From positions 1 through 32,624 of the forward strand of contig WVSO01000035.1 in assembly GCA_015689745.1 (NCBI GenBank): 32,624 nucleotides of DNA, read 5' to 3'. Shown in pieces: positions 24,042 to 31,280 of this stretch. Source of the DNA: Rhodobacterales bacterium HKCCSP123. GTDB taxonomy: Bacteria > Pseudomonadota > Alphaproteobacteria > Rhodobacterales > Rhodobacteraceae. The position numbers and the translations under genes were made by a program. The notes beneath the pieces are model-generated. The model was not told where the DNA came from. It was given only the letters and a program-made list of their open reading frames with translations, and did not search any database. Numbering within the stretch: position 1 is the stretch's first letter; every line of letters begins with the position of its first letter.

Positions 24042-24736
24042 GGGACGCGCGCGCAGCGATCGGCGCGCTCGCTCTTGCGGCTTTGGCGGCGGCGCCCTCC
24101 CCGTCGCTGGCCGAAGGCGACGCGGCGCAGGGCGAGCGCCTGTTTCGTCCCTGTGCCGCGTGCCACATGATCGGGGAAGGGGCCGTCCACCGCGTCGGCC
24201 CCCAGCTGAACGGCCTTGTCGGACGCGCCATCGGGGCGGTCGCGGGCTACGAGTTCTCGGATGATCTTGTCGAGGCCGGCGTCGATGGCCTGGTCTGGGA
24301 CGCCGACGCGCTCGACCGGTTTCTTGCCGGCCCGCGGGACTATTTCCCCGGCACGCGCATGGTTTTTCGCGGCATCCGGTCGGAGGAGGACCGGCAGCAC
24401 CTGATCGCCTACATGCGCGACGCGGGTGGCGTGGCCGGAGAAGTCGTGGCCGAGGCCGACACGGAGGCCGTCGATCCGGAGGTGGCGGCGATCCTCGGGA
24501 TCGCGGGCGACGTGCCCTATGGCGAGTACCTCGCCAACGAATGCACCGCCTGCCACCGCGCCGAGGGGGGCGGTGACATTCCGACCATTCGCGGCCTTGC
24601 CCCCTCGGTCTTCATCGCGGGGCTCGTCGCCTACCGCAACGGCAGCCGCGAGCACCAGGTGATGAACACCGTCAGCCGGCGCCTCGGCGACGAAGAGATC
24701 GCCGCACTCGCGGCCTATTTTCAGAGTTCCGAATAG
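24038..24736 (+). CDS. soxE: SoxE, diheme c-type cytochrome
   Basis: The 232 residues include a signal peptide (cleavage near SLAEG, residue 25) and two cytochrome c domains. The first has CAACH (39-43) with distal M108 (GTRMVF). The second has CTACH (169-173) and ends RRLGDEEIAALAAYF, a feature of the cytochrome subunit of flavocytochrome c sulfide dehydrogenase. SoxE is the partner of the flavoprotein SoxF in Paracoccus, where the pair acts on sulfide in vitro. Translation is coupled to soxD through ATGA. Two hairpins separate it from soxF. Confidence 0.9.
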   Translation: MRDARAAIGALALAALAAAPSPSLAEGDAAQGERLFRPCAACHMIGEGAVHRVGPQLNGLVGRAIGAVAGYEFSDDLVEAGVDGLVWDADALDRFLAGPRDYFPGTRMVFRGIRSEEDRQHLIAYMRDAGGVAGEVVAEADTEAVDPEVAAILGIAGDVPYGEYLANECTACHRAEGGGDIPTIRGLAPSVFIAGLVAYRNGSREHQVMNTVSRRLGDEEIAALAAYFQSSE

Positions 24737-24752
24737 GTTAGTCTGTGTGCAA

Positions 24753-24803
24753 GGAGCCCGAGGCAGGGCGGCTCCCGTGAAAAGTACCGCCCGCGATGCG
24801 GGC
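24753..24803 (+). other. Tandem hairpins between soxE and soxF
   Basis: Two inverted repeats occur in the 84-bp gap: GGAGCC/GGCTCC (24753-24758 with 24770-24775) and GCCCGC/GCGGGC around a GAT loop (24789-24803). Neither has a T tract. They may reduce soxF expression, or stabilise or process the soxBCDE message. Confidence 0.45.
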
Positions 24804-24820
24804 ACATAGGGAGGACGACA

Positions 24821-26086
24821 ATGACCATCAACAGACGGGTGTTTCTGGGCACCACCGCGGCCGCGGCCGCCACCCTTTCCGCGCCGATGATCGCGCGCGC
24901 GCAGACCCGCGCCCGCGTGGTCGTCGTCGGCGGCGGCTCGGGCGGCGCCACGGCGGCGCGCTACATCGCCCGCGACGGCGGCGACGCCATCGACGTGACC
25001 CTGATCGAGGCCTCTCGGCAGTATTACACCTGCTATTTCTCGAACCTCTATCTCGGCGGCTTCTTCGATCTCGAGGACACCGCGCATTCCTATGGCCGTC
25101 TGGCCGGTCACTACGGGATCAACGTGATCCACGACTGGGCCGCGGGCGTGGACCGCGACGCGCGGACCGTGTCGCTCGCCGGGGGCGGGTCGGTGCCCTA
25201 TGACCGGCTGGTGCTCAGCCCCGGCATCGATTTCATCCCCGACAGCGTTCCGGGCTGGTCGGTGAATGTCCAGGACCGCATGCCCCACGCCTACAAGGGC
25301 GGCACGCAGGCAGCCCTTCTGCGCGCGCAGCTCGAGGCGATGCCCGAGGGCGGCACCTTCGCCATGGTGGCCCCGCCCAACCCCTACCGCTGCCCGCCCG
25401 GACCCTACGAGCGGATCTCGATGGTGGCCCACTTCCTGAAGGAGAACAATCCGACCGCCAAGATCCTGATCGCGGACCCCAAGGAAGGGTACTCCAAGCA
25501 GGTCCTCTTCGAGGATGGCTGGGAGCGGCATTACCCGGGCATGATCGAGCGGATCGGCCCCGGCTTCGGCGGCGACAACGTCGAGGTGGATGCCGAGGCG
25601 ATGACCCTCTCGATCGATGGCGTGGTCGAGACCGTGGACGTCTGCAACGTGATCCCGGCGCAGCGGGCCGGAACCATCGCCTTCGCGGCGGGGATCACGG
25701 ACGGCAACTGGGCACCCGTTTCGGCCTATGACCTCTCCAGCCGCGTGGATCCGAACATTCATGTGCTGGGCGACTCGGCCGCGCAGGGCGCGATGCCCAA
25801 GTCGGGCTTCTCGGCCAACAGCCAGGCCAAGGTCTGCGCCAATGCCGTCGTCGCGGCCCTGACCGATGCCCGCCAGTTCCCGGCGCGGTTCTCGAACACC
25901 TGCTGGTCGCTGATCGGCACGGAGGACGGCGTGAAAGTGGGCGCGACCTACGAAGCGACCGACGAGGGCATCGTCGCGTCGGACACCTTCGTCAGCCAGC
26001 TCGGCGAAACCGCCGAGGTCCGCGCCGAAACCTATCGCGAGAGCCTTGACTGGTACGAGGCGATCACGACCGACATGTTCGTCTGA
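24821..26086 (+). CDS. soxF: SoxF, flavocytochrome c sulfide dehydrogenase-like flavoprotein
   Basis: This 421-residue FAD protein is exported by Tat (NRRVFLGTTAAAAATLSAP, cleavage near RAQ). The dinucleotide-binding loop VVVGGGSGGATAARYI is at about 33-49. Redox cysteines of the family are seen in YYTCYFSNLY and NPYRCPPGPYE. A C-terminal FCSD flavin-binding region (FSNTCWSLI onward) completes the fold. With SoxE it should form a heterodimer that oxidises sulfide. GGGAGGA precedes the ATG. A perfect GC-rich hairpin follows the stop. Confidence 0.93.
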   Translation: MTINRRVFLGTTAAAAATLSAPMIARAQTRARVVVVGGGSGGATAARYIARDGGDAIDVTLIEASRQYYTCYFSNLYLGGFFDLEDTAHSYGRLAGHYGINVIHDWAAGVDRDARTVSLAGGGSVPYDRLVLSPGIDFIPDSVPGWSVNVQDRMPHAYKGGTQAALLRAQLEAMPEGGTFAMVAPPNPYRCPPGPYERISMVAHFLKENNPTAKILIADPKEGYSKQVLFEDGWERHYPGMIERIGPGFGGDNVEVDAEAMTLSIDGVVETVDVCNVIPAQRAGTIAFAAGITDGNWAPVSAYDLSSRVDPNIHVLGDSAAQGAMPKSGFSANSQAKVCANAVVAALTDARQFPARFSNTCWSLIGTEDGVKVGATYEATDEGIVASDTFVSQLGETAEVRAETYRESLDWYEAITTDMFV

Positions 26087-26097
26087 CGGCGAACATG

Positions 26098-26129
26098 CCC
26101 GCGGGCGGTGCCATCCTGCCGCCCGCGGG
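26098..26129 (+). terminator. Strong hairpin after soxF
   Basis: An 11-bp perfect stem (26098-26108 with 26119-26129) encloses a 10-base loop. It lacks a T tract, so it could be a leaky terminator or a stabiliser between soxF and the DUF302 gene. Confidence 0.5.
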
Positions 26130-26157
26130 TTCACCCCAGCCAAGGGAGACGGCACCG

Positions 26158-26601
26158 ATGAGATACCCTGTGATCCTGTCCGCCGCGGCACTTGCCGCGG
26201 CCCTGTCGAGCGCCCCTGCAGTTGCGCAGGAAGCCATCACCTTTGAGTATTCCGGCAGTTTCGAGGACGCGACCTTTGCCGTCGAAAGCGCCATCGTCAA
26301 TCGTGGCCTTGTCATCGACTACACCAGCCATGTCGGCGAGATGCTGAACAGGACCGGCGGGGATGTCGGGTCCGACGTCGTGATCTTCGACCAGGCGGAT
26401 GTGTTCCTGTTCTGCTCGGCCACCGTGTCGCGCCGTGTCATGGAAGCCGATCCGATGAACCTCGTGCATTGCCCCTACGGCATCTTCGTGGCCGAACGGG
26501 ACGGCGCCGTGATGATCGGCCACCGCGACTATCCCGACGGCCCCATGCAGGAGGTCGAGGCGCTGCTCGACGCGATCATCCTCGAGGCCACGGCCAACTG
26601 A
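26158..26601 (+). CDS. Periplasmic DUF302 family protein following soxF
   Basis: The 147 residues include a Sec signal (VILSAAALAAALSSAPAVAQ, cleavage near residue 24). The mature part is a DUF302 domain with the family-like segments LVIDYTSHVGEML and PMNLVHCPYGIFVAE, then VEALLDAII. DUF302 proteins often accompany sulfur-oxidation genes, but no reaction is established. C79 and C102 are the only cysteines of the mature part that stand out; numbering is approximate. The start at 26158 is set by AAGGGAG; a more upstream ATG inside the hairpin is rejected. It occupies the place taken by soxG and soxH in Paracoccus. A sulfur-binding or protective role is a guess. Confidence 0.78.
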   Translation: MRYPVILSAAALAAALSSAPAVAQEAITFEYSGSFEDATFAVESAIVNRGLVIDYTSHVGEMLNRTGGDVGSDVVIFDQADVFLFCSATVSRRVMEADPMNLVHCPYGIFVAERDGAVMIGHRDYPDGPMQEVEALLDAIILEATAN

Positions 26602-26609
26602 GGCGGCGC

Positions 26610-26623
26610 TTGACGCAGGTCAA
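26610..26623. promoter_or_regulatory. FNR/FnrL-type binding site
   Basis: TTGACGCAGGTCAA is a perfect TTGAC-N4-GTCAA palindrome, with the same half-sites as 9393-9406. It lies 55 bp upstream of the third YeeE/YedE permease gene and just after the DUF302 stop. Control by an oxygen- or nitric-oxide-sensing Crp/Fnr regulator is likely for the permease. Confidence 0.78.
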
Positions 26624-26678
26624 CGCGCGCGGCCCCGGCGCCGCCTAGACCGGCCCTGGACAAACGAAAGACTGGCCG

Positions 26679-27746
26679 ATGCTGGAAGATCTGCTGATCG
26701 CCCGCGGCGAACCCCTCGTGCTGGCACTCGCGGGGGCGCTGACGGGCCTTGTGTTCGGATGGGCGGCGCAACGCTCGCGCTTCTGCCTGCGCGCGGCGAC
26801 CGCCGAGGTGGCCGAGGGGGTCCTCGGCCCAAGGCTCGCGATCTGGCTGGTGGCCTACTTCGCGGCGATGTCGCTGACGCAGCTTGGGGTGACCTCGGGC
26901 CTGTTCGACGTGTCCAGCACGCGGCAGCTCGCGGCCGAGGGCTCGGTCTCGGGCGCGCTGATCGGGGGGGTGATGTTCGGCGTCGGCATGATCCTGGCGC
27001 GCGGCTGCGCCTCGCGGCTCCTGGTGCTGTCGGCCACGGGCAACCTGCGGGCGCTGATCACCGGACTGGTCGTCACGCTGGTGGCGCAAGCCAGCTACAC
27101 CGGCATTCTCGCGCCCGCGCGCGAGACGCTGACGGGCCTCTGGACGGTGCCGGGCGGGCCGGGGCGGAGCCTGCTCCACACGCTCGGCCTGAACCCCGCG
27201 AGCGCGTCCTTCCTCGCCGGAACCGCGCTTCTGGCCGCCGTCGGCTTCGCCTGGCTCAGGAAGCTTTCGCCGGGGACGATCCTGGGCGCGGGGGTGGTCG
27301 GCGGGGCCGTGGCGATGGGCTGGGCGCTGACGGCCACCATCGCGGGCGCGAGCTTCGAGCTCGTCCCGGTTTCGTCGGTCACCTTCACGGGGCCCGCGAC
27401 CGACACGCTGATGGCGCTTGTCACGCAACGCTCGGTGGCGCTGTCCTTCGGCATCGGCCTCGTGCCCGGCGTCTTCGTCGGCGCGGGTGCTGCGGCGCTC
27501 GTCTTCGGGGAATGGAAGCTCGAGCGTTTCGGTGCCGACACGCCGATGGAGCGCTACCTCGTGGGCGCGGTCCTGATGGGCTTCGGCGCGATGCTGGCGG
27601 GGGGCTGCGCCGTGGGCGCGGGCGTCTCGGGCGGGGCGGTCTTCTCGACCACGGCCTTTCTTGCCGTCTTCGCCATGTGGATCGGCGCCATGACCACGGT
27701 GCGGGTCATGGCGCTGTTCGCCCGCGGGCAGGCTCAGACGGTGTAG
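26679..27746 (+). CDS. YeeE/YedE family permease (third paralogue)
   Basis: This polytopic membrane protein of 355 residues has the cysteine triad SRFCLRAA (C36), ARGCASRLL (C110) and AGGCAVGAG (C310). It belongs with sulfur-compound transporters of the YeeE/YedE family but differs from SoxT and the tusA-linked copy around the second and third cysteines. Unlike them it has its own promoter region with an FNR-type site, so it may serve sulfur transport under low oxygen. The ATG at 26679 has a weak ribosome site. Its last 13 bp overlap the 3' end of the convergent dehydrogenase gene. The substrate is unknown. Confidence 0.82.
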   Translation: MLEDLLIARGEPLVLALAGALTGLVFGWAAQRSRFCLRAATAEVAEGVLGPRLAIWLVAYFAAMSLTQLGVTSGLFDVSSTRQLAAEGSVSGALIGGVMFGVGMILARGCASRLLVLSATGNLRALITGLVVTLVAQASYTGILAPARETLTGLWTVPGGPGRSLLHTLGLNPASASFLAGTALLAAVGFAWLRKLSPGTILGAGVVGGAVAMGWALTATIAGASFELVPVSSVTFTGPATDTLMALVTQRSVALSFGIGLVPGVFVGAGAAALVFGEWKLERFGADTPMERYLVGAVLMGFGAMLAGGCAVGAGVSGGAVFSTTAFLAVFAMWIGAMTTVRVMALFARGQAQTV

Positions 27747-28474
27747 TTCAGGCCGAGCCGGCCACCGTCGACATAGATCGTCTCACCGGTCACGTAGCTG
27801 GCCTTGTCCGAGCAGAGGAAGGCCACGACATTGCCGATCTCGTCCGCCGTGCCCACGCGCCCCATGGGCGTGCGCGACATGACGCGGGCATAGGCCTCGG
27901 GCGAGGCGTTGACGCCCGCCATCATCTCGGTGTCGATCGAGCCCGGGCCGACCGCGTTCACGCGGATGCCGTGGCTGGCCAGCGCGAGCGACGCCGCCTT
28001 GGTGATCTGCTGAACGCCGCCCTTGGAGGCGCAATAGGCCGGGATCGCGGGGATCGCCACGACCGCGTTGATGGACGACATGTTCACGATCGCGCCTTTG
28101 ACGCCCGCCTTGACCATCCCCTTGGCCGCGCGCTGGGTCGCGGCGAAGACAGCGCGCAGGTTCAGACCGATGACCGCGTCGAAATCTTCCATCGGATACT
28201 CGAGGAAGTCGCCCGGTTTCGCGATGCCCGCGTTGTTCACCAGCGCCGCGACCGGGCCTTCCTCGGCCTCGATCCTGTCGAAGAGCGCCATCAGCGCGCC
28301 CGTGTCCGCCACGTCGCAGACGAAGCCGCGCCCGCCGATGCCCTCGGCGGCCTCGGTCACGCTCTCGCGGATATCGGCGAGCATGACGCGGTAGCCATCG
28401 GCTGCCAGCGCCCGCCCGCAGGCGAGCCCGATGCCCTGCGCACCCCCGGTTACCAATGCGATCTTCGCGGCCAT
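27734..28474 (-). CDS. Short-chain dehydrogenase/reductase
   Basis: This 246-residue classical SDR has the cofactor loop VTGGAQGIG (8-16), an aspartate after beta-2 (MLADIRE) favouring NAD, the NNAG motif (ALVNNAGIAKPG), and the catalytic Ser, Tyr and Lys in MSSINAV...AYCASKGG. The end GETIYVDGGRLGLNYTV is typical. The substrate cannot be read from sequence. Since it diverges from a dimethylglycine dehydrogenase-like gene, it may belong to amine or sugar catabolism. The start has a GGGAGAGGG-type ribosome site. It overlaps the convergent permease gene by 13 bp. Confidence 0.88.
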   Translation of the reverse strand: MAAKIALVTGGAQGIGLACGRALAADGYRVMLADIRESVTEAAEGIGGRGFVCDVADTGALMALFDRIEAEEGPVAALVNNAGIAKPGDFLEYPMEDFDAVIGLNLRAVFAATQRAAKGMVKAGVKGAIVNMSSINAVVAIPAIPAYCASKGGVQQITKAASLALASHGIRVNAVGPGSIDTEMMAGVNASPEAYARVMSRTPMGRVGTADEIGNVVAFLCSDKASYVTGETIYVDGGRLGLNYTV

Positions 28475-28524
28475 GTCCCTCTCCCTCGGCTGTGGTTCGG
28501 AGGCACCCTGCGGCCCGGGCCGGG

Positions 28525-28540
28525 CGGTGTCAATTCACCG
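28525..28540. promoter_or_regulatory. Inverted repeat between divergent SDR and dehydrogenase genes
   Basis: CGGTG-TCAATT-CACCG is a perfect five-base inverted repeat with an AT-rich centre in the 169-bp divergent promoter region. It is a possible operator for an unidentified regulator. A chance palindrome is not excluded. Confidence 0.3.
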
Positions 28541-28643
28541 ACGCCGCGGCGCTACGAGACCCTGTCGCGTCGGGCTTGGACAAGCCGCGCCCCCGAGCCC
28601 GTCGCAGGCTGACCCCGTTACGCGAGCCCGGAAGGACCATTCC

Positions 28644-31079
28644 ATGCGCACCCATGCCTCAGCCGTCGTGATCGGGGGCGGCGTGATCGGCTGCTCGATC
28701 CTCTACCACCTCGCCAAGGCGGGCTGGACCGATGCCGTTCTGCTGGAACGCTCGGAGCTGACAAGCGGCAGCACATGGCATGCGGCGGCCAATATCCACG
28801 GGTTGCACGACAGCACGAACATCAGCCGGCTGCAGCATTACACGATGCAGCTCTACAAGGATCTCGAGGCCGAGACCGGCCAATCCTGCGGCGTGTTCCA
28901 GCCCGGCAGCCTCTACCTTGCGCAGACCGAGGACCGCGAGGCGCAGCTGCGCCTGCAGGAGGCCAAGGCCCGGCGCTACGGGATGAATTTCCACGAGGTC
29001 AGCCGGGACGAGGCCGAACGCCTGCATCCGCTGGTCGATTACACCGGCGTGCGCTGCATCATGTTCGAGCCCGATGGCGGCAACGTCGACCCCTCGGGCG
29101 TGACCAACGCCTATGCCGTCGGCGCGCGGCAGCGCGGGGCGGAGATCCATCGCTTCACCCCGGTGACGGCGACCGAACAGCAGCCGGACGGCACATGGAT
29201 CGTGCGCACGGAAAAGGGCGACATCCGAACGCCCTGGGTGGTGAACGCCGCGGGTCTCTGGGCGCGGGAGGTCGGCGCGATGGCGGGGCTCACGCTGCCG
29301 CTGATGCCGACCGAACACCAGTATTTCGTGACCGAGACGATCCCCGAGATCGCCGCGATGGAGCGCCGTCTGCCCTCGGTCGCCGACCGTGACGGCGAGT
29401 ATTACCTGCGGCAGGAGGGCAAGGGCCTGCTGGTCGGTGCCTATGAGCGCGACATGCGCTTCTGGGCCGAGGAGGGGACGCCGCCCGGTTTCGGGCACGA
29501 GCTTTTCGCCGATGATCTCGAGCGCATCGAGGAGAACATGTTGCGCGCCATCGATCGGGTTCCGGTCGTGGGGACGGCGGGGATCAAGCGCGTGATCAAC
29601 GGCCCGATGATCTGGTCGCCCGATGCCGCCGTGCTCTTCGGCCCGGTGCCCGAGCTTTCGGGCTATTTCTGCGCCTGCGGGATGATCCCCGGCTTCTCGC
29701 AATCGGGCGGCGTCGGGCGGCTCGCCGCCGAGTGGATGGTCGAGGGCGAGCCTTCGCTCGACCTTTTCGCCTGGGATGTCGCGCGCTTCGGGGCCTGGGC
29801 CGGGAAAGCGTTTACCAAGGCGCGGGTGGCCGACCAGTATGCGCATCGCTTCAAGATCCATTTCCCCGGCGAGGAACGCGAGGCCGGTCGGCCCGTGCGG
29901 CTGCGCCCCGTCCATGCGATGCAGGCGGGGATGGGGGCGAAGTTCGGGTTGAACTACGGCTGGGAACACCCTCTTTTCTTTGACGAAACCGTCCAGGACA
30001 GTGCCGGGTTCGCGCGCCAGCCCTGGTGGGATGCGGTGGGCCGCGAATGCCGCATGTTGCGCGGGCGTGCGGGGATCATCGACATTTCGAATTTCGCGAA
30101 ATACCGCGTGGCCGGGCCGGGGGCCGAGGATTGGCTGAACGCGCTTTTCGCCAACCGGATGCCGCGCGAGGTGGGCCGCTCCTGCCTCACGCCCTTGATC
30201 GGCAAGCGCGGCGGCGTGGCGGGTGATTTCACCGTCACGCGGCTTGGACCCGAGGAATTCTGGGTGCTGGGCGGCGGCGCCGCCGAGCGGTTCCACCAAC
30301 GCTTCTTCCGCGCCGTGCCCTTGCCCGAGGGGACGACGTTCGAAAGCCTGACCGAGGCCACCTGCGGCTTCAACGTCGCCGGGCCCGAGGCGCGCAACCT
30401 TCTGACACGGCTGACGAATGCCGACCTGTCGAACGAGGCTTTCCCCTTCTTCCGCTCGGCCCGCATCACCGTCGCGGGCGTCGAGGTGGTGGCGATCCGC
30501 GTGAGCTTCACGGGCGATCTCGGGTGGGAGCTGCATTGCGCCGAGGGCGACCAGGTCGCGCTCTACACGGCGCTGCTGGAGGCCGGGCGCGCGCTGGGCG
30601 CCGGGCCGGTGGGAAGCCGGGCTCTGATGTCGCTGCGCCTCGAGAAGGGTTATTGCAGCTGGGGCCGGGACTACAGCCCGGAGTATTGGCCGCAGGAAAG
30701 CGGGCTGGCCGGGCTGATCCGACGCGACAAGGAGTTTCTCAACAAGGACGCATGGTTGCGCATCGAGGCGAATGCGCCGCGTGAGGAAATGGTCCTGCTC
30801 GAGATCGACGCCACCACCGCCGACGCCAGCGGCTCCGAGCCGATCTTCCTGCCCGACGGCACGCCGGTGGGACAGGTCAGTTCGGGCGGCTACGGCCACA
30901 CGGTCGGCAAGTCGCTTGCACTGGCCTATCTCAAGGTGGGCCGCGTCGCGCCCGGCGAGACGGTCCATGTGGCGATCCTCGGGCGGCCGCATTCGGCCCG
31001 CAGGCTTGCCGAGCCGCCCTTCGATCCGAGCGGCCTGCGCCTGAGGGACCTGCAACCGGCCCGGGAACCTGCCGAATGA
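28644..31079 (+). CDS. Dimethylglycine/sarcosine dehydrogenase-like FAD oxidoreductase with GcvT domain
   Basis: This 811-residue protein has two halves. An N-terminal DAO-type FAD domain has VVIGGGVIGCSILYHLAKAG (8-27) and STWHAA, in which H46 is the covalent-flavin histidine position of dimethylglycine dehydrogenase. The FAO central region follows. A C-terminal aminomethyltransferase (GcvT) domain includes RAGIIDISNFAKYRVAGP and FTGDLGWELH and ends in the GcvT C-terminal barrel. The family demethylates N-methyl amino acids and passes the one-carbon unit to tetrahydrofolate. The exact substrate (dimethylglycine, sarcosine or a relative) is uncertain. The start at 28644 follows GGAAGGA. Low-numbered upstream starts are rejected because they overlap the SDR promoter. 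Confidence 0.85.
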   Translation: MRTHASAVVIGGGVIGCSILYHLAKAGWTDAVLLERSELTSGSTWHAAANIHGLHDSTNISRLQHYTMQLYKDLEAETGQSCGVFQPGSLYLAQTEDREAQLRLQEAKARRYGMNFHEVSRDEAERLHPLVDYTGVRCIMFEPDGGNVDPSGVTNAYAVGARQRGAEIHRFTPVTATEQQPDGTWIVRTEKGDIRTPWVVNAAGLWAREVGAMAGLTLPLMPTEHQYFVTETIPEIAAMERRLPSVADRDGEYYLRQEGKGLLVGAYERDMRFWAEEGTPPGFGHELFADDLERIEENMLRAIDRVPVVGTAGIKRVINGPMIWSPDAAVLFGPVPELSGYFCACGMIPGFSQSGGVGRLAAEWMVEGEPSLDLFAWDVARFGAWAGKAFTKARVADQYAHRFKIHFPGEEREAGRPVRLRPVHAMQAGMGAKFGLNYGWEHPLFFDETVQDSAGFARQPWWDAVGRECRMLRGRAGIIDISNFAKYRVAGPGAEDWLNALFANRMPREVGRSCLTPLIGKRGGVAGDFTVTRLGPEEFWVLGGGAAERFHQRFFRAVPLPEGTTFESLTEATCGFNVAGPEARNLLTRLTNADLSNEAFPFFRSARITVAGVEVVAIRVSFTGDLGWELHCAEGDQVALYTALLEAGRALGAGPVGSRALMSLRLEKGYCSWGRDYSPEYWPQESGLAGLIRRDKEFLNKDAWLRIEANAPREEMVLLEIDATTADASGSEPIFLPDGTPVGQVSSGGYGHTVGKSLALAYLKVGRVAPGETVHVAILGRPHSARRLAEPPFDPSGLRLRDLQPAREPAE

Positions 31080-31136
31080 CCGCGTGGCGCCGTGCCTGGC
31101 CGGGGCAGGCTTCCCCCGCGGCAGGCTGCGGCAAAA

Positions 31137-31150
31137 CGGTTGCGTTACCG
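31137..31150. promoter_or_regulatory. LacI-like operator before the ABC transporter
   Basis: CGGTTGCGTTACCG is an imperfect palindrome centred on CG, as is usual for LacI-family sites. It lies 131 bp before the solute-binding protein gene. Carbohydrate ABC operons of Rhodobacteraceae are often under LacI-type repressors. No such regulator is in the window. Confidence 0.35.
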
Positions 31151-31280
31151 CTCACATTCGGCTCAGACTTCGCGCGAGGCCATGTCACCTGAAAAGACCG
31201 CGCGAACGCGGCCGGGCCTGGCTGAGCTGACATGTTCAGAACGACCGGGGGCGAAGGGCCCCAGGAAAGGGAGGAAAATC

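Noticed and set aside
24008-26191. 727-codon minus-strand open frame under soxE, soxF and the DUF302 gene
   Set aside because: It spans three recognised genes on the other strand and has shadow-like composition.
28659-31055. 798-codon minus-strand open frame under the dimethylglycine dehydrogenase-like gene
   Set aside because: It is antisense to a complete two-domain enzyme and shows no motifs of its own.
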